From Arthrobacter sp. MN05-02 (GTDB taxonomy: Bacteria; Actinomycetota; Actinomycetes; Actinomycetales; Micrococcaceae): DNA of 64,000 nucleotides. Position numbers and translations under genes: made by a program. The stretch covers positions 2,356,001 to 2,420,000 of the forward strand of contig AP018697.1 in the NCBI GenBank assembly GCA_004001285.1, in the 5' to 3' direction. This document shows, piece by piece, positions 1-7,971 of the stretch (position 1 is its first letter; each line of letters starts with the position of its first letter). The notes below the pieces were generated by a model. The model was not told where the DNA came from, did not search any database, and saw nothing but the letters and a program-made list of their open reading frames with translations.

Positions 1-182
1 GGAGTCGCTTCAGTGTCTTCTTATCGCCGGTGCGTAGTACTCGTTCAAGAAGTGATGGCACTGGTATCTGCTCCCAATCTGATGCTGCCCAAAGATGGCG
101 TGTCTAGTCTACGTGAGCGACGTTCGGTGCCCCGTTTTGGTTCCCTGCGTTCCTGCCCGGCGGCGCGGAACCGCGTGTCCGC
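1..182. other. Edge region without a recognisable gene
   Basis: No convincing coding frame is visible. The first 120 bases are clearly less G+C-rich than the rest of the window, as expected for an upstream or untranslated region. In related actinobacteria the HPF-ComF block lies beside secA, so this could be the upstream region of a leftward secA outside the window; that is inference from known gene order, not from sequence here. A 63-codon frame at 13-204 lacks family resemblance and overlaps the end of the next gene. Confidence 0.4.
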
Positions 183-1394
183 TCAGAGTAGCCTGCCGAC
201 CTGAGCGGCGAGTGCTGGCGCGAGGTTCCCGCGATCCTCCACGACGACCTCGGCCAGGCCCAGCCACTGCGCGAGCAGTCGCAATTCGTCGGACAGCTCG
301 GCGGCGGTGTCCCCGGGGGCGCCGGGTTCGGCGTGGCTGGCCCGGACGAGCAGGCGTCCGGCGGTCCGGTCGGCCTTGAGGTCCACCCGCGCGGCGATGG
401 TGTCGCGGAGGAGGAAGGGCAGCACGTAGTAGCCGTGGACGCGCCGTTCCGCCGGGGTGTAGATCTCGATGCGGTAGTGGAAGTCGAAGAGCCTGTGGAG
501 CCGGTCCCGCTCGAAGACGAGGGAATCGAACGGGCTGAGCAGTGCCCTGCCCCGGGCCTGGCGCGGCAGGACCGCGGCGGGATGCAGGTACCAGGGCTCC
601 GTCCCTCCGCCGACGACGACGGTCTCCACGGCACCGGCGCCCGCGAGCCCGTCGAGGACGGCCCGTGTCTCGCGGACCGGCGTCCGGAAGTAGTCGGCGA
701 CCGACCGGGCGGGTGCGACACCGAGGGCCCCAAGCGCGCGCTCGGCCAGGACGGCCAGGGCCTCGGTCCGGTCCGGTCCCGCCGTGGCGAGAGACGCATC
801 GGGAAGCACCCGGGCGATGGGCGCGTAGAGGCGTTCGAACTGGGCCGTCCGCCCCGCCGACCCCACCTCGCCCCGCGCGAAGAGATCCTCGAGGACCCGC
901 TTCGCTGCGGTCCAGCGCCACCCCCAGCCGTCCTCGGGGCGTGTCCTGTCCGCTCCCAGGAGTCGCTGGATCTCCGATGCGGGCAGCGGCGTCCCCTCGT
1001 CGAGGAGCTCGCGGATGGCCGATTCGAGGCCCTGGCGCAGTGCGTCCGGCACGCCGGCCGCTCCCATCCAGGTCCGCCGCTGCCATACCCGCAGGTGCGG
1101 GAACAACGCCGGGGGGACGAGGCTCGCCTCATGCGCCCAGTACTCGACCAGCGTGCGGGGTCCTGTGGAGTAGAGGTCCTCCAGGTCCTTGCGGTCGTAG
1201 GAGCCGAGGCGCGAGAACAGGGGCAGGTAGTGCGATCGGGCGAGGACGTTCACCGAGTCGATCTGGAGGACCTGCAGGCGCTGGACGGCGGAGTTCACGG
1301 CGCGGCGGGACGACGGCGCCCGGAGACGGGGGCGGTGCAGGCCCTGGGCGGCGAGGACGATGCGCCGGGCCTGCGCGGTGGTGAGGTTCGGCAT
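183..1394 (-). CDS. Winged-helix DNA-binding protein, YcaQ/AlkX-type DNA glycosylase family
   Basis: A 403-residue protein of the HTH_42 (formerly DUF1006) winged-helix family, which includes YcaQ, a bacterial glycosylase that unhooks DNA interstrand crosslinks and alkylated purines. A Gln-Ile-Asp triplet at residues 44-46 fits the Gln-hydrophobic-Asp active-site motif of the YcaQ branch, and the C-terminal half has the family block SPFDSLVFERDRLHRLF followed by HGYYVLPFLL. The ATG at 1394 is chosen because the family begins there; in-frame codons further upstream run through a hairpin and the end of hpf. GGAG lies only three bases from this ATG, a short spacing. Enzyme activity is inferred from the family. 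Confidence 0.8.
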   Translation of the reverse strand: MPNLTTAQARRIVLAAQGLHRPRLRAPSSRRAVNSAVQRLQVLQIDSVNVLARSHYLPLFSRLGSYDRKDLEDLYSTGPRTLVEYWAHEASLVPPALFPHLRVWQRRTWMGAAGVPDALRQGLESAIRELLDEGTPLPASEIQRLLGADRTRPEDGWGWRWTAAKRVLEDLFARGEVGSAGRTAQFERLYAPIARVLPDASLATAGPDRTEALAVLAERALGALGVAPARSVADYFRTPVRETRAVLDGLAGAGAVETVVVGGGTEPWYLHPAAVLPRQARGRALLSPFDSLVFERDRLHRLFDFHYRIEIYTPAERRVHGYYVLPFLLRDTIAARVDLKADRTAGRLLVRASHAEPGAPGDTAAELSDELRLLAQWLGLAEVVVEDRGNLAPALAAQVGRLL

Positions 1395-1404
1395 GGGCTC
1401 CTGC

Positions 1405-1441
1405 ACGGAACTGCCCCCGCGCAAGGCGGGGGCAGTTCCGT
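1405..1441 (-). terminator. Perfect 16-bp hairpin between hpf and the winged-helix gene
   Basis: Arms 1405-1420 and 1426-1441 are perfect reverse complements with the 5-base loop GCAAG. The hairpin sits 45 bases after the hpf stop. No T-run follows it on the minus strand, so it may act as a U-less terminator, or it may structure the leader of the downstream gene whose start lies 10 bases on. Confidence 0.6.
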
Positions 1442-1486
1442 ATCGGTCGCCGCGACCGGCGGGAACCGGTGCGGGGGTGGTCGTTC

Positions 1487-2233
1487 CTAGGCTGACGCTG
1501 CTTCCTTGGCGCGGTAGGCCAGGAGTTCCTCGTGGGGTTCCTCGGTCCCCTCGGCGCACTTCGAATCGAGGGTGATGACGCCGTAGGTCCAGCCCTGCCG
1601 CCGGTAGACCACCGACGGAGCGCCCGTCGCGGAGTCGACGAAGAGGTAGAAGGCGTGGCCGACCAGTTCCATGTTGTCGACCGCGTCATCGAGCGTCATG
1701 GGCGTGCCCGAGAAGACCTTGCGGCGGATCAGCACGGGAGAGTCGCCGGAAGGGACGTCGTCGGGCGTGGAGTAGGCGTCGACGTCCTCGGTCCCGCTCG
1801 CGGGCTGGGGAACGGGCTCGTGCGAGGTCGGCTCGATGACCGGCGTCTCGAGATAGATGGGCTGCGCGGGATCCGCCGGTTCGAGGTCGGCCGTGGCCAC
1901 CCTGACAGCCACGGGTGTGTGCCGGCCGTGGTGGACCTTCCGCCGGTCGCGGGCCCGGCGGAGGCGCTCGAGGAGCTTCCCGTAGGCGAGATCGAAGGCG
2001 GCGAACTTGTCGGCGGCGGAGGCCTCGGCCCGGACGACCGGGCCCTTGCAGAGGACCGTCAGCTCGACCGTGAGCGAGGTGTCCGCCATGCGTGCGCTGG
2101 GTTCCTTGGTGATCTTCGCGTCGACGCGCTGTACCTTGTCGCCGAGCTGCTCTATCTTGTCGATCTTCTCCGTCGCGTACTCACGGAAACGGTCCGATAC
2201 CGCCAGGTTCCGACCATTGATCACAAATTCCAT
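1487..2233 (-). CDS. hpf: Long-form ribosome hibernation promoting factor
   Basis: A 248-residue long HPF. The N-terminal S30AE/YfiA domain (about residues 1-105, beginning MEFVINGRNL) binds the 30S decoding centre. After an acidic, proline-rich linker, the C-terminal domain (about residues 185-245, with RRKVFSGTPMTLDDAVDNMEL and GHAFYLFV) dimerises 70S ribosomes into 100S particles. The ATG at 2233 is preceded by GGAGG at good spacing; an upstream in-frame start would add nine residues of no family resemblance. It acts in the cytoplasm under starvation or hypoxia. It follows comF on the same strand and precedes the winged-helix gene, from which a strong hairpin separates it. Confidence 0.95.
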   Translation of the reverse strand: MEFVINGRNLAVSDRFREYATEKIDKIEQLGDKVQRVDAKITKEPSARMADTSLTVELTVLCKGPVVRAEASAADKFAAFDLAYGKLLERLRRARDRRKVHHGRHTPVAVRVATADLEPADPAQPIYLETPVIEPTSHEPVPQPASGTEDVDAYSTPDDVPSGDSPVLIRRKVFSGTPMTLDDAVDNMELVGHAFYLFVDSATGAPSVVYRRQGWTYGVITLDSKCAEGTEEPHEELLAYRAKEAASA

Positions 2234-2294
2234 GGTGCCCTCCACATCACTAGGTGACACGACGGCGGCCTGGCGAGATGCATAGCCACCGCCG

Positions 2295-2326
2295 ACGGGT
2301 ACGTGTCGTCACTGTGTGGTACCCGT
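2295..2326. promoter_or_regulatory. Palindromic element upstream of hpf
   Basis: Eight-base arms ACGGGTAC (2295-2302) and GTACCCGT (2319-2326) flank 16 bases in the 106-bp comF-hpf gap, about 60-90 bases before the hpf start. It could be an operator for hpf or a weak terminator after comF. No regulator family can be assigned from the sequence. Confidence 0.4.
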
Positions 2327-2339
2327 ACTTCACGGTAGT

Positions 2340-3368
2340 TCACGACTGTCCGTTATTCATCCCTTGGTGCTCCGAAACTTGCGGTGGCTTGACGGTGCCC
2401 CCTCTGGACACCATCGGTGGCGGGGCCGGGGGTACCTGCGCACCCCGGGCGGCGGTCCCGATCGGCGACGACGTCGCGGCGATGACGGCGGCGCCGAGCA
2501 CGCGCGCCCCGTGGAGCATCAGCACACGGTGGACCTCCCCGATGGTCGCACCCGTGGTGAGCACGTCGTCGACGATGATGCAGTCCCTTCCGGCGAGGGC
2601 ACCGCTCCTGCGCGCAGGCAGCTCCATCGAGTGGAGCACGTTCGCACGGCGCCGCCGTCGGCCCAGGCCCTTCTGCCCGCCGCCCCACGCCGATCGCACC
2701 CCTGCGAGCGCCTCCGGGAGGAAGGGGATCCCGCCCTGTCCGACGGTTGCCGCGAACCTCGCGAGCTGAGGGACCTGCCGTAGGCAGGGTGTGAGGACCG
2801 CGGAGGCGGGCAGGTGTCCCGCACGATCCAGCCTGGACAGGAGGAGCATCAGCGGATCGTAGCCGCGCCGCCGCCGGGACGACGCGCGGGTCGGCACCGG
2901 GACGACCAGGACGGGTCTCGCACCGGCAGGCGCCGCGGCCCGGAAGGCACGGGCGGCTTCGTGGAGGACGCCCGCGAGGGCTGCCGCGACGGGGGCGGCC
3001 AGGTCGACGTGGCCGTGGTTCTTGTAGGCCAGCAGGACCACCGACACGGCTCGGCCGTACCGGCCCGCGGCCAGCACGGGCAGCGGTCCGTAGCCCGGCC
3101 CGGGCAGCAGGTGCCCGTCCTCCCCCGGCGCGCCCGGCTCGACGTCGGGAAGGGACTCCGCGCCGTCGTCGGCGCGGAAGGGACGCGCCGTCGCCCTGCG
3201 GAACACCGCGAGGCACCCGTCGCACAGCGACGTGTCCCACGCGCCGCAGAGCACGCACGACGACGGCAGGAGGAGGGCCCCGAAGGCGGCCACGCCGCGG
3301 GCGAGCTGCTGATAGGTCCGCCCGAAGACGAGCCTGTCGAGGACCGGGGGAAGGACGGCATCGCGCAC
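2340..3368 (-). CDS. ComF family phosphoribosyltransferase-like protein
   Basis: A 342-residue protein with an N-terminal four-cysteine motif (CVLCG followed by LCDGC) and a type I phosphoribosyltransferase domain. The PRPP-loop is CIIVDDVLTTGATIGEV. ComF proteins are linked to DNA uptake in competent bacteria, but in actinobacteria the family is widespread and its substrate is unknown, so no specific reaction is assigned. The start is a GTG at 3368 with no strong ribosome site. The C-terminal 45 residues are low-complexity and proline/glycine-rich. It lies between lpqB and hpf on the same strand, an order also found in mycobacteria. Confidence 0.85.
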   Translation of the reverse strand: MRDAVLPPVLDRLVFGRTYQQLARGVAAFGALLLPSSCVLCGAWDTSLCDGCLAVFRRATARPFRADDGAESLPDVEPGAPGEDGHLLPGPGYGPLPVLAAGRYGRAVSVVLLAYKNHGHVDLAAPVAAALAGVLHEAARAFRAAAPAGARPVLVVPVPTRASSRRRRGYDPLMLLLSRLDRAGHLPASAVLTPCLRQVPQLARFAATVGQGGIPFLPEALAGVRSAWGGGQKGLGRRRRRANVLHSMELPARRSGALAGRDCIIVDDVLTTGATIGEVHRVLMLHGARVLGAAVIAATSSPIGTAARGAQVPPAPPPMVSRGGTVKPPQVSEHQGMNNGQS

Positions 3369-3469
3369 GGGCCCATGCCATCACCCGGCCCCCGGCGGCA
3401 GGAGGCCGGTCCCTGCTATGTGGACATCCCTGCCCACGGACGGCCCGACCTGCCCCCGGAACGCCGGAC

Positions 3470-5224
3470 CTACCCCGGGAACGCCGGATCGAGGACCTGG
3501 AGCTGCTCGTCCACCCAGCTGTTGCCGATGCGCCGGTAGAGGGTGCTCCCGGCCTGTGCGTAGAACGTGTCCTCGGCATCCGAGCCCGCGCTGATACCGA
3601 GGACGCCGTCGAGCGCGGCCATGGTCTCCTGCTCGCCGTCGAGCTGGAGGATGACGGGGGTGGCCTCCTCGTCCGCGCCGGTGGACGACGCGACGATCGT
3701 GCTCTGACCGGCCCACTTCGCCGTGTCGACGGTCCCGTCGGTCGGCAGCGTGAGCGGGGTGGTGAGCGATTGCGGCGCGCCCTCGGTGGAGCGGATGATG
3801 CCGGCCAGCAGTACCTCACTGGTTCCGCCCCGCTCGGTGACGACCAGCGCCCGCGACCCGTCCCGCGACACGCGCAGCTCCTCCACGGTCCTGTCACCGA
3901 GCCAGCCGGCGGCCAGGACGGCGGCATTCGCCTCGGTCCCACCCGGCGGGATGGCGATGACCTCACGGCGTCCCGCGACGGCCCTGGTGGTCCACACCCA
4001 GTTCTCCGGGTCGAAGGACGGCTGCGTCAGGGCGCTGCCCTTGCCGACGCTGCGCGCCGGGCTGCCGGGGGCGGTGACGTACAGGGTCGTCCTGTCAGCG
4101 TTCACGAAGGCGTAGGCACTCCCGGAGACGGACGCGGCCGGGTCGCGGGGCTGGAGTTCGGAGACGGAGGGCACGTCCTCGACCGGTACGACGGCGCCGT
4201 TGCGGACCCGCACCAGCTCGCCGCCGGCGATACCGACCTGCTCGCCGCCGACGTCGGGGGTCAGCTCGGGGACGACCAGGTCCGCGGCGGGCGCCCCGAG
4301 CTCGATGGGCCGTCCGCTGGTCATCTCCACGGACGTGACGTCGTTGAGGCCCAGCAGGTTGACCTGCAGCTGCTGGTTCATCTGCTGGAGGCCGAGGTCG
4401 GTGGCGTTCTCCAGGACCTCGGACGAGAGCTCGACCGAGGCCCTGCCGGACGTGATCGGGACGGAGTCCCGGGCGAGCGTGACCCCTTCGGGGAACGCGC
4501 TGGTCACCGAACCCTGCAGGTAGGGAGCAGGGCCGGCCAGCATGGCGCTCACGATCCTCGCGGTCACGCCGGTCCTGCGGACGAACCACCGCGCATCGGG
4601 CACCCAGAAGCGGTAGTTGCTGCTGTAGAAGTACAGGTCGTGCGAGATCAGGAGGTCCTGGGCGCTGCTCTGGGCGAGCATGATCCCGTCGGGGATCTCC
4701 CCGATCCGCCACTCCCCGTTGACCTGGACCATGCGCACGCCCAGGGTCTCCGTCGCCGGGACGGCACTGTTGGTCCGCAGTCCCCTGCCGTCCACCGTGC
4801 CTGTCGTCTCGAGCTGGATCTGGTAGACCCCTTCGGCTTCGCGCTTCTCCACCCGGGGATCGGACCGGAAGAGGACGATCCGCTCCTCGGGCTTCCAGGT
4901 CTTCTCGAGTTCCGGCGTCAGGTACTGGCGGGCCACGCTGTACCCGTCGCCTGCACCCGTCCCCGCCGTGATGAAGTCGCGCAGGATCCGCTCGGGCGTC
5001 GCTCCGGACGCGGGGCCCTGCGGATCGAAGGCGGGTGCGACGGCGTCCGGCTCACCCTCGACCGCCGGTATCACGCCGACCGGCCCTTTCGTGGGAATGG
5101 CCGAGCAGCCCGTCACCAGCAGGAGGCAGAGCGCGAGCAAGGCGGCGAGGACCCGCGCGGGCGCACCCGCGCCACCGGGTCGACGGACGAGCCCGTCCCG
5201 TGTCGTCGTGCTAGTTCCTGGCAC
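3470..5224 (-). CDS. lpqB: MtrAB-associated lipoprotein LpqB
   Basis: A 584-residue lipoprotein. From the GTG at 5224 there is a basic N-terminus, a hydrophobic stretch and a lipobox LVTGC with the lipidated cysteine at residue 40. GerMN-type and LpqB beta-propeller-like domains follow. In mycobacteria LpqB binds the extracellular part of the sensor kinase MtrB and tunes the response to envelope stress and cell division. The GTG at 5224 is chosen because GGGGGAG lies five bases upstream; it overlaps the end of mtrB by 14 bases, implying translational coupling. An in-frame codon at 5251 would put the start deeper in mtrB. Confidence 0.95.
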   Translation of the reverse strand: MPGTSTTTRDGLVRRPGGAGAPARVLAALLALCLLLVTGCSAIPTKGPVGVIPAVEGEPDAVAPAFDPQGPASGATPERILRDFITAGTGAGDGYSVARQYLTPELEKTWKPEERIVLFRSDPRVEKREAEGVYQIQLETTGTVDGRGLRTNSAVPATETLGVRMVQVNGEWRIGEIPDGIMLAQSSAQDLLISHDLYFYSSNYRFWVPDARWFVRRTGVTARIVSAMLAGPAPYLQGSVTSAFPEGVTLARDSVPITSGRASVELSSEVLENATDLGLQQMNQQLQVNLLGLNDVTSVEMTSGRPIELGAPAADLVVPELTPDVGGEQVGIAGGELVRVRNGAVVPVEDVPSVSELQPRDPAASVSGSAYAFVNADRTTLYVTAPGSPARSVGKGSALTQPSFDPENWVWTTRAVAGRREVIAIPPGGTEANAAVLAAGWLGDRTVEELRVSRDGSRALVVTERGGTSEVLLAGIIRSTEGAPQSLTTPLTLPTDGTVDTAKWAGQSTIVASSTGADEEATPVILQLDGEQETMAALDGVLGISAGSDAEDTFYAQAGSTLYRRIGNSWVDEQLQVLDPAFPG

Positions 5225-7154
5225 TGTTCTCCCCCGTTCCGTTCCCGGCATCCTCTGCCGGGGCCGTGTCCATGGCGCCGCCGGCAGGAAGGGCGCGGGG
5301 CGAGCCCGACGGCGGCAGCGCCAGCGGTGAGGAGGTCAGCGCCCCACCCTCGCTGCGCGGCAGGGTGAGCCGGAAGCAGGCTCCCTCGCCCGGCATGCCC
5401 CATGCCTCCAACCAGGCGTGGTGGAGCCGGGCGTCCTCGGTCGCGATCGACAGGCCCAGGCCGCTGCCACCCGTGGTCCTCGCCCGCGCCGGGTCCGCCC
5501 GCCAGAACCGGTCGAAGACGCGGGAGGCCTCGAGTGGCGTCATCCCGATGCCGTGGTCGCGGACGGCCACGGCGACCGCCTCCGGATTGCAGGCGATGTG
5601 GATCTCCACCGGCCGCGACTCACCGTGTTCGAGCGCGTTGACGATCAGGTTGCGGAGGATCCGGTCGATCCGACGACCGTCCGCCTCGGCGATGCATTCG
5701 GTCTCCGCGGAGACGATCCGGAGGTCCGAGCCGAGCCGTTCCGCGAGCGGCCGCGCCCCGTCGATGGCATGCTGCACGAGCTGCACGACATCGACCGACT
5801 CGGCCTCCAGCACGGCTGCACCGGCGTCGAACCGGGAGATCTCGAGCAGGTCGGCGAGCAGCGCCTGGAACCGTTCCACCTGGTCGAACAGGATCTCCGC
5901 GGATCTCTTGTTCACCGGGCTGAACTCGTCCCGGGCATCGTGCAGCACCTCGGCCGCCATCCGCACGGTCGTCAGGGGCGTCCGGAGTTCGTGGGAGACA
6001 TCGGACACGAAGCGCTGCTGCATCTGGGACAGCTGCGCCAACTGGGTGATCTGGTCCTGCAGGCTGCCCGCCATGTGGTTGAAGGACGCGCCGAGCCGGG
6101 CCACCTCGTCCTCACCGCTGACCTCCATGCGCTCCTGCAGCTGACCCGACGCGAGTTTCTCCGACACCGACGCCGCGTGGCTCACGGGCAGCATGACGCT
6201 GCGCGTCACGTACCAGGTGATGCCGCCGATGACGAGCAGGAGGACCAGTCCCACGAGCCACAGCACACCGTGGATGTAGTCGAGCGTGGACTGCATGGAC
6301 GAGAGGTCGTAGTAGACGTACAGGGCGTAGGGGCTGCGCTCGGGAGGCAGCTGGACCTGCGTCCCGAAGGCGATGCCCGGCGCGTCCTGGTCGCCGTCCT
6401 GCGTCACCGGGATGGTGATCGGCGCCCAGTAGATGTCCTGGCCGTCGCTGACCGACGACTGGAGATCGGGAGGGAGCATGCCTGCCGTGGCGCCGTCCTG
6501 GCTGACGGTGGTCGGGATGAAGAGACCTTCCCCGGAGATGGGCACCAGGATCGACTGCCGCGGCGCATCGGTCTCGCTGCCCACCAGGGCGTTCACGGAA
6601 TCGAGCACCAGGCGGCTCGTCGTGTCCCGGTCCGTCGCCGAGGAGTCCCGGAAGACCGCCTTCGTGTCGACGAGGGCGGAACTGGCCTCCGCGCTGAACT
6701 GGTCGAAGCGCTCGTCGTAGAGGGCGCTCGCGATCTGGTTGGACAGGAACCCGCCGACGGCGACGAACGAGACGGATGCCAGGAGCATCGTCGCGACGAC
6801 GGTCCGGAACTGCAGGGACCGCCGCCAGTGGCTGGCGATCGATCGCAGCAGCGCCCGAAGGCGGACCAGCCCGGTACGGAGCCGTGCGACGACCACGGGA
6901 CCGCCGGCGGCGATCGAGGCGGGAGCCCCGCCGTCGGACGCCCGGTCGCCGTCCTGGGTATCCCGCACGTCGAGGGCGACGGGCTCACCCGGAGCCGCTG
7001 CGGGCGCGGAGGCCGAGGCGATGGGGTCGGCGGCGGAGCCTACGGCGGAGGCGCCGGGAGCGCGCGGGACCACGGGAGGAGGGAAGGAGGAATCGGGAGC
7101 GCGGTCGGCCGCGCTCGCCGCGTCAGCCCTGTCCGGCCTTGTAGCCGACACCAC
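5211..7154 (-). CDS. mtrB: Two-component sensor histidine kinase MtrB
   Basis: A 647-residue membrane kinase. A long low-complexity cytoplasmic N-terminus (about 100 residues) precedes one membrane segment near residues 118-138, an extracytoplasmic sensor region, a second membrane segment near 290-312, a HAMP linker, the phosphoacceptor motif SHELRTP with His388, and an ATPase domain with the N box NLIVNALEHGE and G boxes DHGIGM and GGSGLGLSI. It phosphorylates MtrA. The GTG at 7154 overlaps mtrA by 32 bases; a second GTG follows directly at 7151. The poorly conserved N-terminus means the true start could be further in. The last 40 residues are low complexity. Confidence 0.95.
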   Translation of the reverse strand: MVSATRPDRADAASAADRAPDSSFPPPVVPRAPGASAVGSAADPIASASAPAAAPGEPVALDVRDTQDGDRASDGGAPASIAAGGPVVVARLRTGLVRLRALLRSIASHWRRSLQFRTVVATMLLASVSFVAVGGFLSNQIASALYDERFDQFSAEASSALVDTKAVFRDSSATDRDTTSRLVLDSVNALVGSETDAPRQSILVPISGEGLFIPTTVSQDGATAGMLPPDLQSSVSDGQDIYWAPITIPVTQDGDQDAPGIAFGTQVQLPPERSPYALYVYYDLSSMQSTLDYIHGVLWLVGLVLLLVIGGITWYVTRSVMLPVSHAASVSEKLASGQLQERMEVSGEDEVARLGASFNHMAGSLQDQITQLAQLSQMQQRFVSDVSHELRTPLTTVRMAAEVLHDARDEFSPVNKRSAEILFDQVERFQALLADLLEISRFDAGAAVLEAESVDVVQLVQHAIDGARPLAERLGSDLRIVSAETECIAEADGRRIDRILRNLIVNALEHGESRPVEIHIACNPEAVAVAVRDHGIGMTPLEASRVFDRFWRADPARARTTGGSGLGLSIATEDARLHHAWLEAWGMPGEGACFRLTLPRSEGGALTSSPLALPPSGSPRALPAGGAMDTAPAEDAGNGTGENSARN

Positions 7155-7800
7155 GCACCGTCAGGACAATCTCGGGTGCCTCGGGATCCCGCTCGATCTT
7201 CGAGCGCAGCCGCTGCACGTGGACGTTGACGAGTCGCGTGTCGGCGGCGTGGCGGTAGCCCCACACCTGTTCGAGCAGCAGTTCTCGCGTGAACACCTGC
7301 CAGGGCTTCCGGGCGAGCGCGACCAGCAGGTCGAACTCCAGGGGGGTCAGGGACACACGCTCGCCGGCCCGCGTCACCTCGTGGCCGGCGACGTCGATGC
7401 TCACCTCCCCGATGCGCAGCGTCTCCGGGGCCTTCGATTCCGCCGGGCGCAGCCGGGCGCGGACACGGGCGACGAGCTCGGCCGGCTTGAAGGGTTTGGG
7501 GACGTAGTCGTCGGCCCCCGATTCGAGCCCGCGGACGACGTCGGAGGTGTCGGACTTCGCCGTCAGCATCACGATGGGGAGGTCGGACTCGTTCCGGATC
7601 TGGCGGCACACCTCGATGCCGTCCATGCCGGGGAGCATCAGGTCCAGCAGGACGAGATCGGGGTGCGACGAGCGGAAGACGCCGAGCGCCGCGGCGCCGT
7701 CGGCGCAGAACACCGGGTCGAAGCCGTCGTTGCGGAGGACGATGCCGATCATTTCGGACAGGGCCTCATCGTCATCGATGACCAGTATGCGAGCCTTCAT
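7123..7800 (-). CDS. mtrA: Two-component response regulator MtrA
   Basis: A 225-residue OmpR/PhoB-class regulator. The receiver domain has the acidic pocket DDD at residues 9-11 and phosphoacceptor Asp53 in LVLLDLMLPG. The C-terminal winged-helix domain carries LTPLEFDLLVALA and the recognition-helix region RLVNVHVQRLRSKIE. In actinobacteria MtrA controls cell-wall, division and osmoprotection genes and is usually essential. ATG 7800 is favoured; an in-frame ATG at 7818 would add six residues. It heads the mtrA-mtrB-lpqB operon and diverges from the 7972 membrane-protein gene. Confidence 0.97.
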   Translation of the reverse strand: MKARILVIDDDEALSEMIGIVLRNDGFDPVFCADGAAALGVFRSSHPDLVLLDLMLPGMDGIEVCRQIRNESDLPIVMLTAKSDTSDVVRGLESGADDYVPKPFKPAELVARVRARLRPAESKAPETLRIGEVSIDVAGHEVTRAGERVSLTPLEFDLLVALARKPWQVFTRELLLEQVWGYRHAADTRLVNVHVQRLRSKIERDPEAPEIVLTVRGVGYKAGQG

Positions 7801-7808
7801 ACCCCCAT

Positions 7809-7862
7809 ACTGTCCCATTCGGCGCACACTGTCCCACCACCCCGGCGACGGCGTGGTGGGAC
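7809..7862. promoter_or_regulatory. Repeated and inverted boxes upstream of mtrA
   Basis: The nonamer ACTGTCCCA occurs at 7809-7817 and again at 7828-7836, 19 bases apart. A perfect 10-base inverted repeat, GTCCCACCAC (7831-7840) and GTGGTGGGAC (7853-7862), overlaps the second copy. The cluster starts 9 bases before the mtrA start codon and lies in the divergent control region, so an operator or autoregulatory site is plausible. It does not match an MtrA site that I can recall with certainty. Confidence 0.45.
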
Positions 7863-7914
7863 TGACGGCACACCCGTGGTGCGCGCGGCTCCTGCCGCTG
7901 GTGGCGCGGCTCAC

Positions 7915-7920
7915 TATGAT
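7915..7920 (+). promoter_or_regulatory. Candidate -10 box (TATGAT) of the 7972 operon
   Basis: A good -10 hexamer about 50 bases upstream of the ATG at 7972. No clear -35 element is visible at 16-18 bases upstream. Confidence 0.4.
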
Positions 7921-7971
7921 GCAGGAGGGAAGCTGAACGCATGCGTCCCGCAGGATCGACCGAGGGGCGCA

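Noticed and set aside
13..204. A 63-codon open frame at the left edge
   Set aside because: No family resemblance, no ribosome site, and it overlaps the 3' end of the winged-helix gene.
6739..7971. Upstream extension of the rightward membrane-protein frame
   Set aside because: It lies antisense to mtrB and mtrA; the ATG at 7972 has a good ribosome site and starts the family-like protein.
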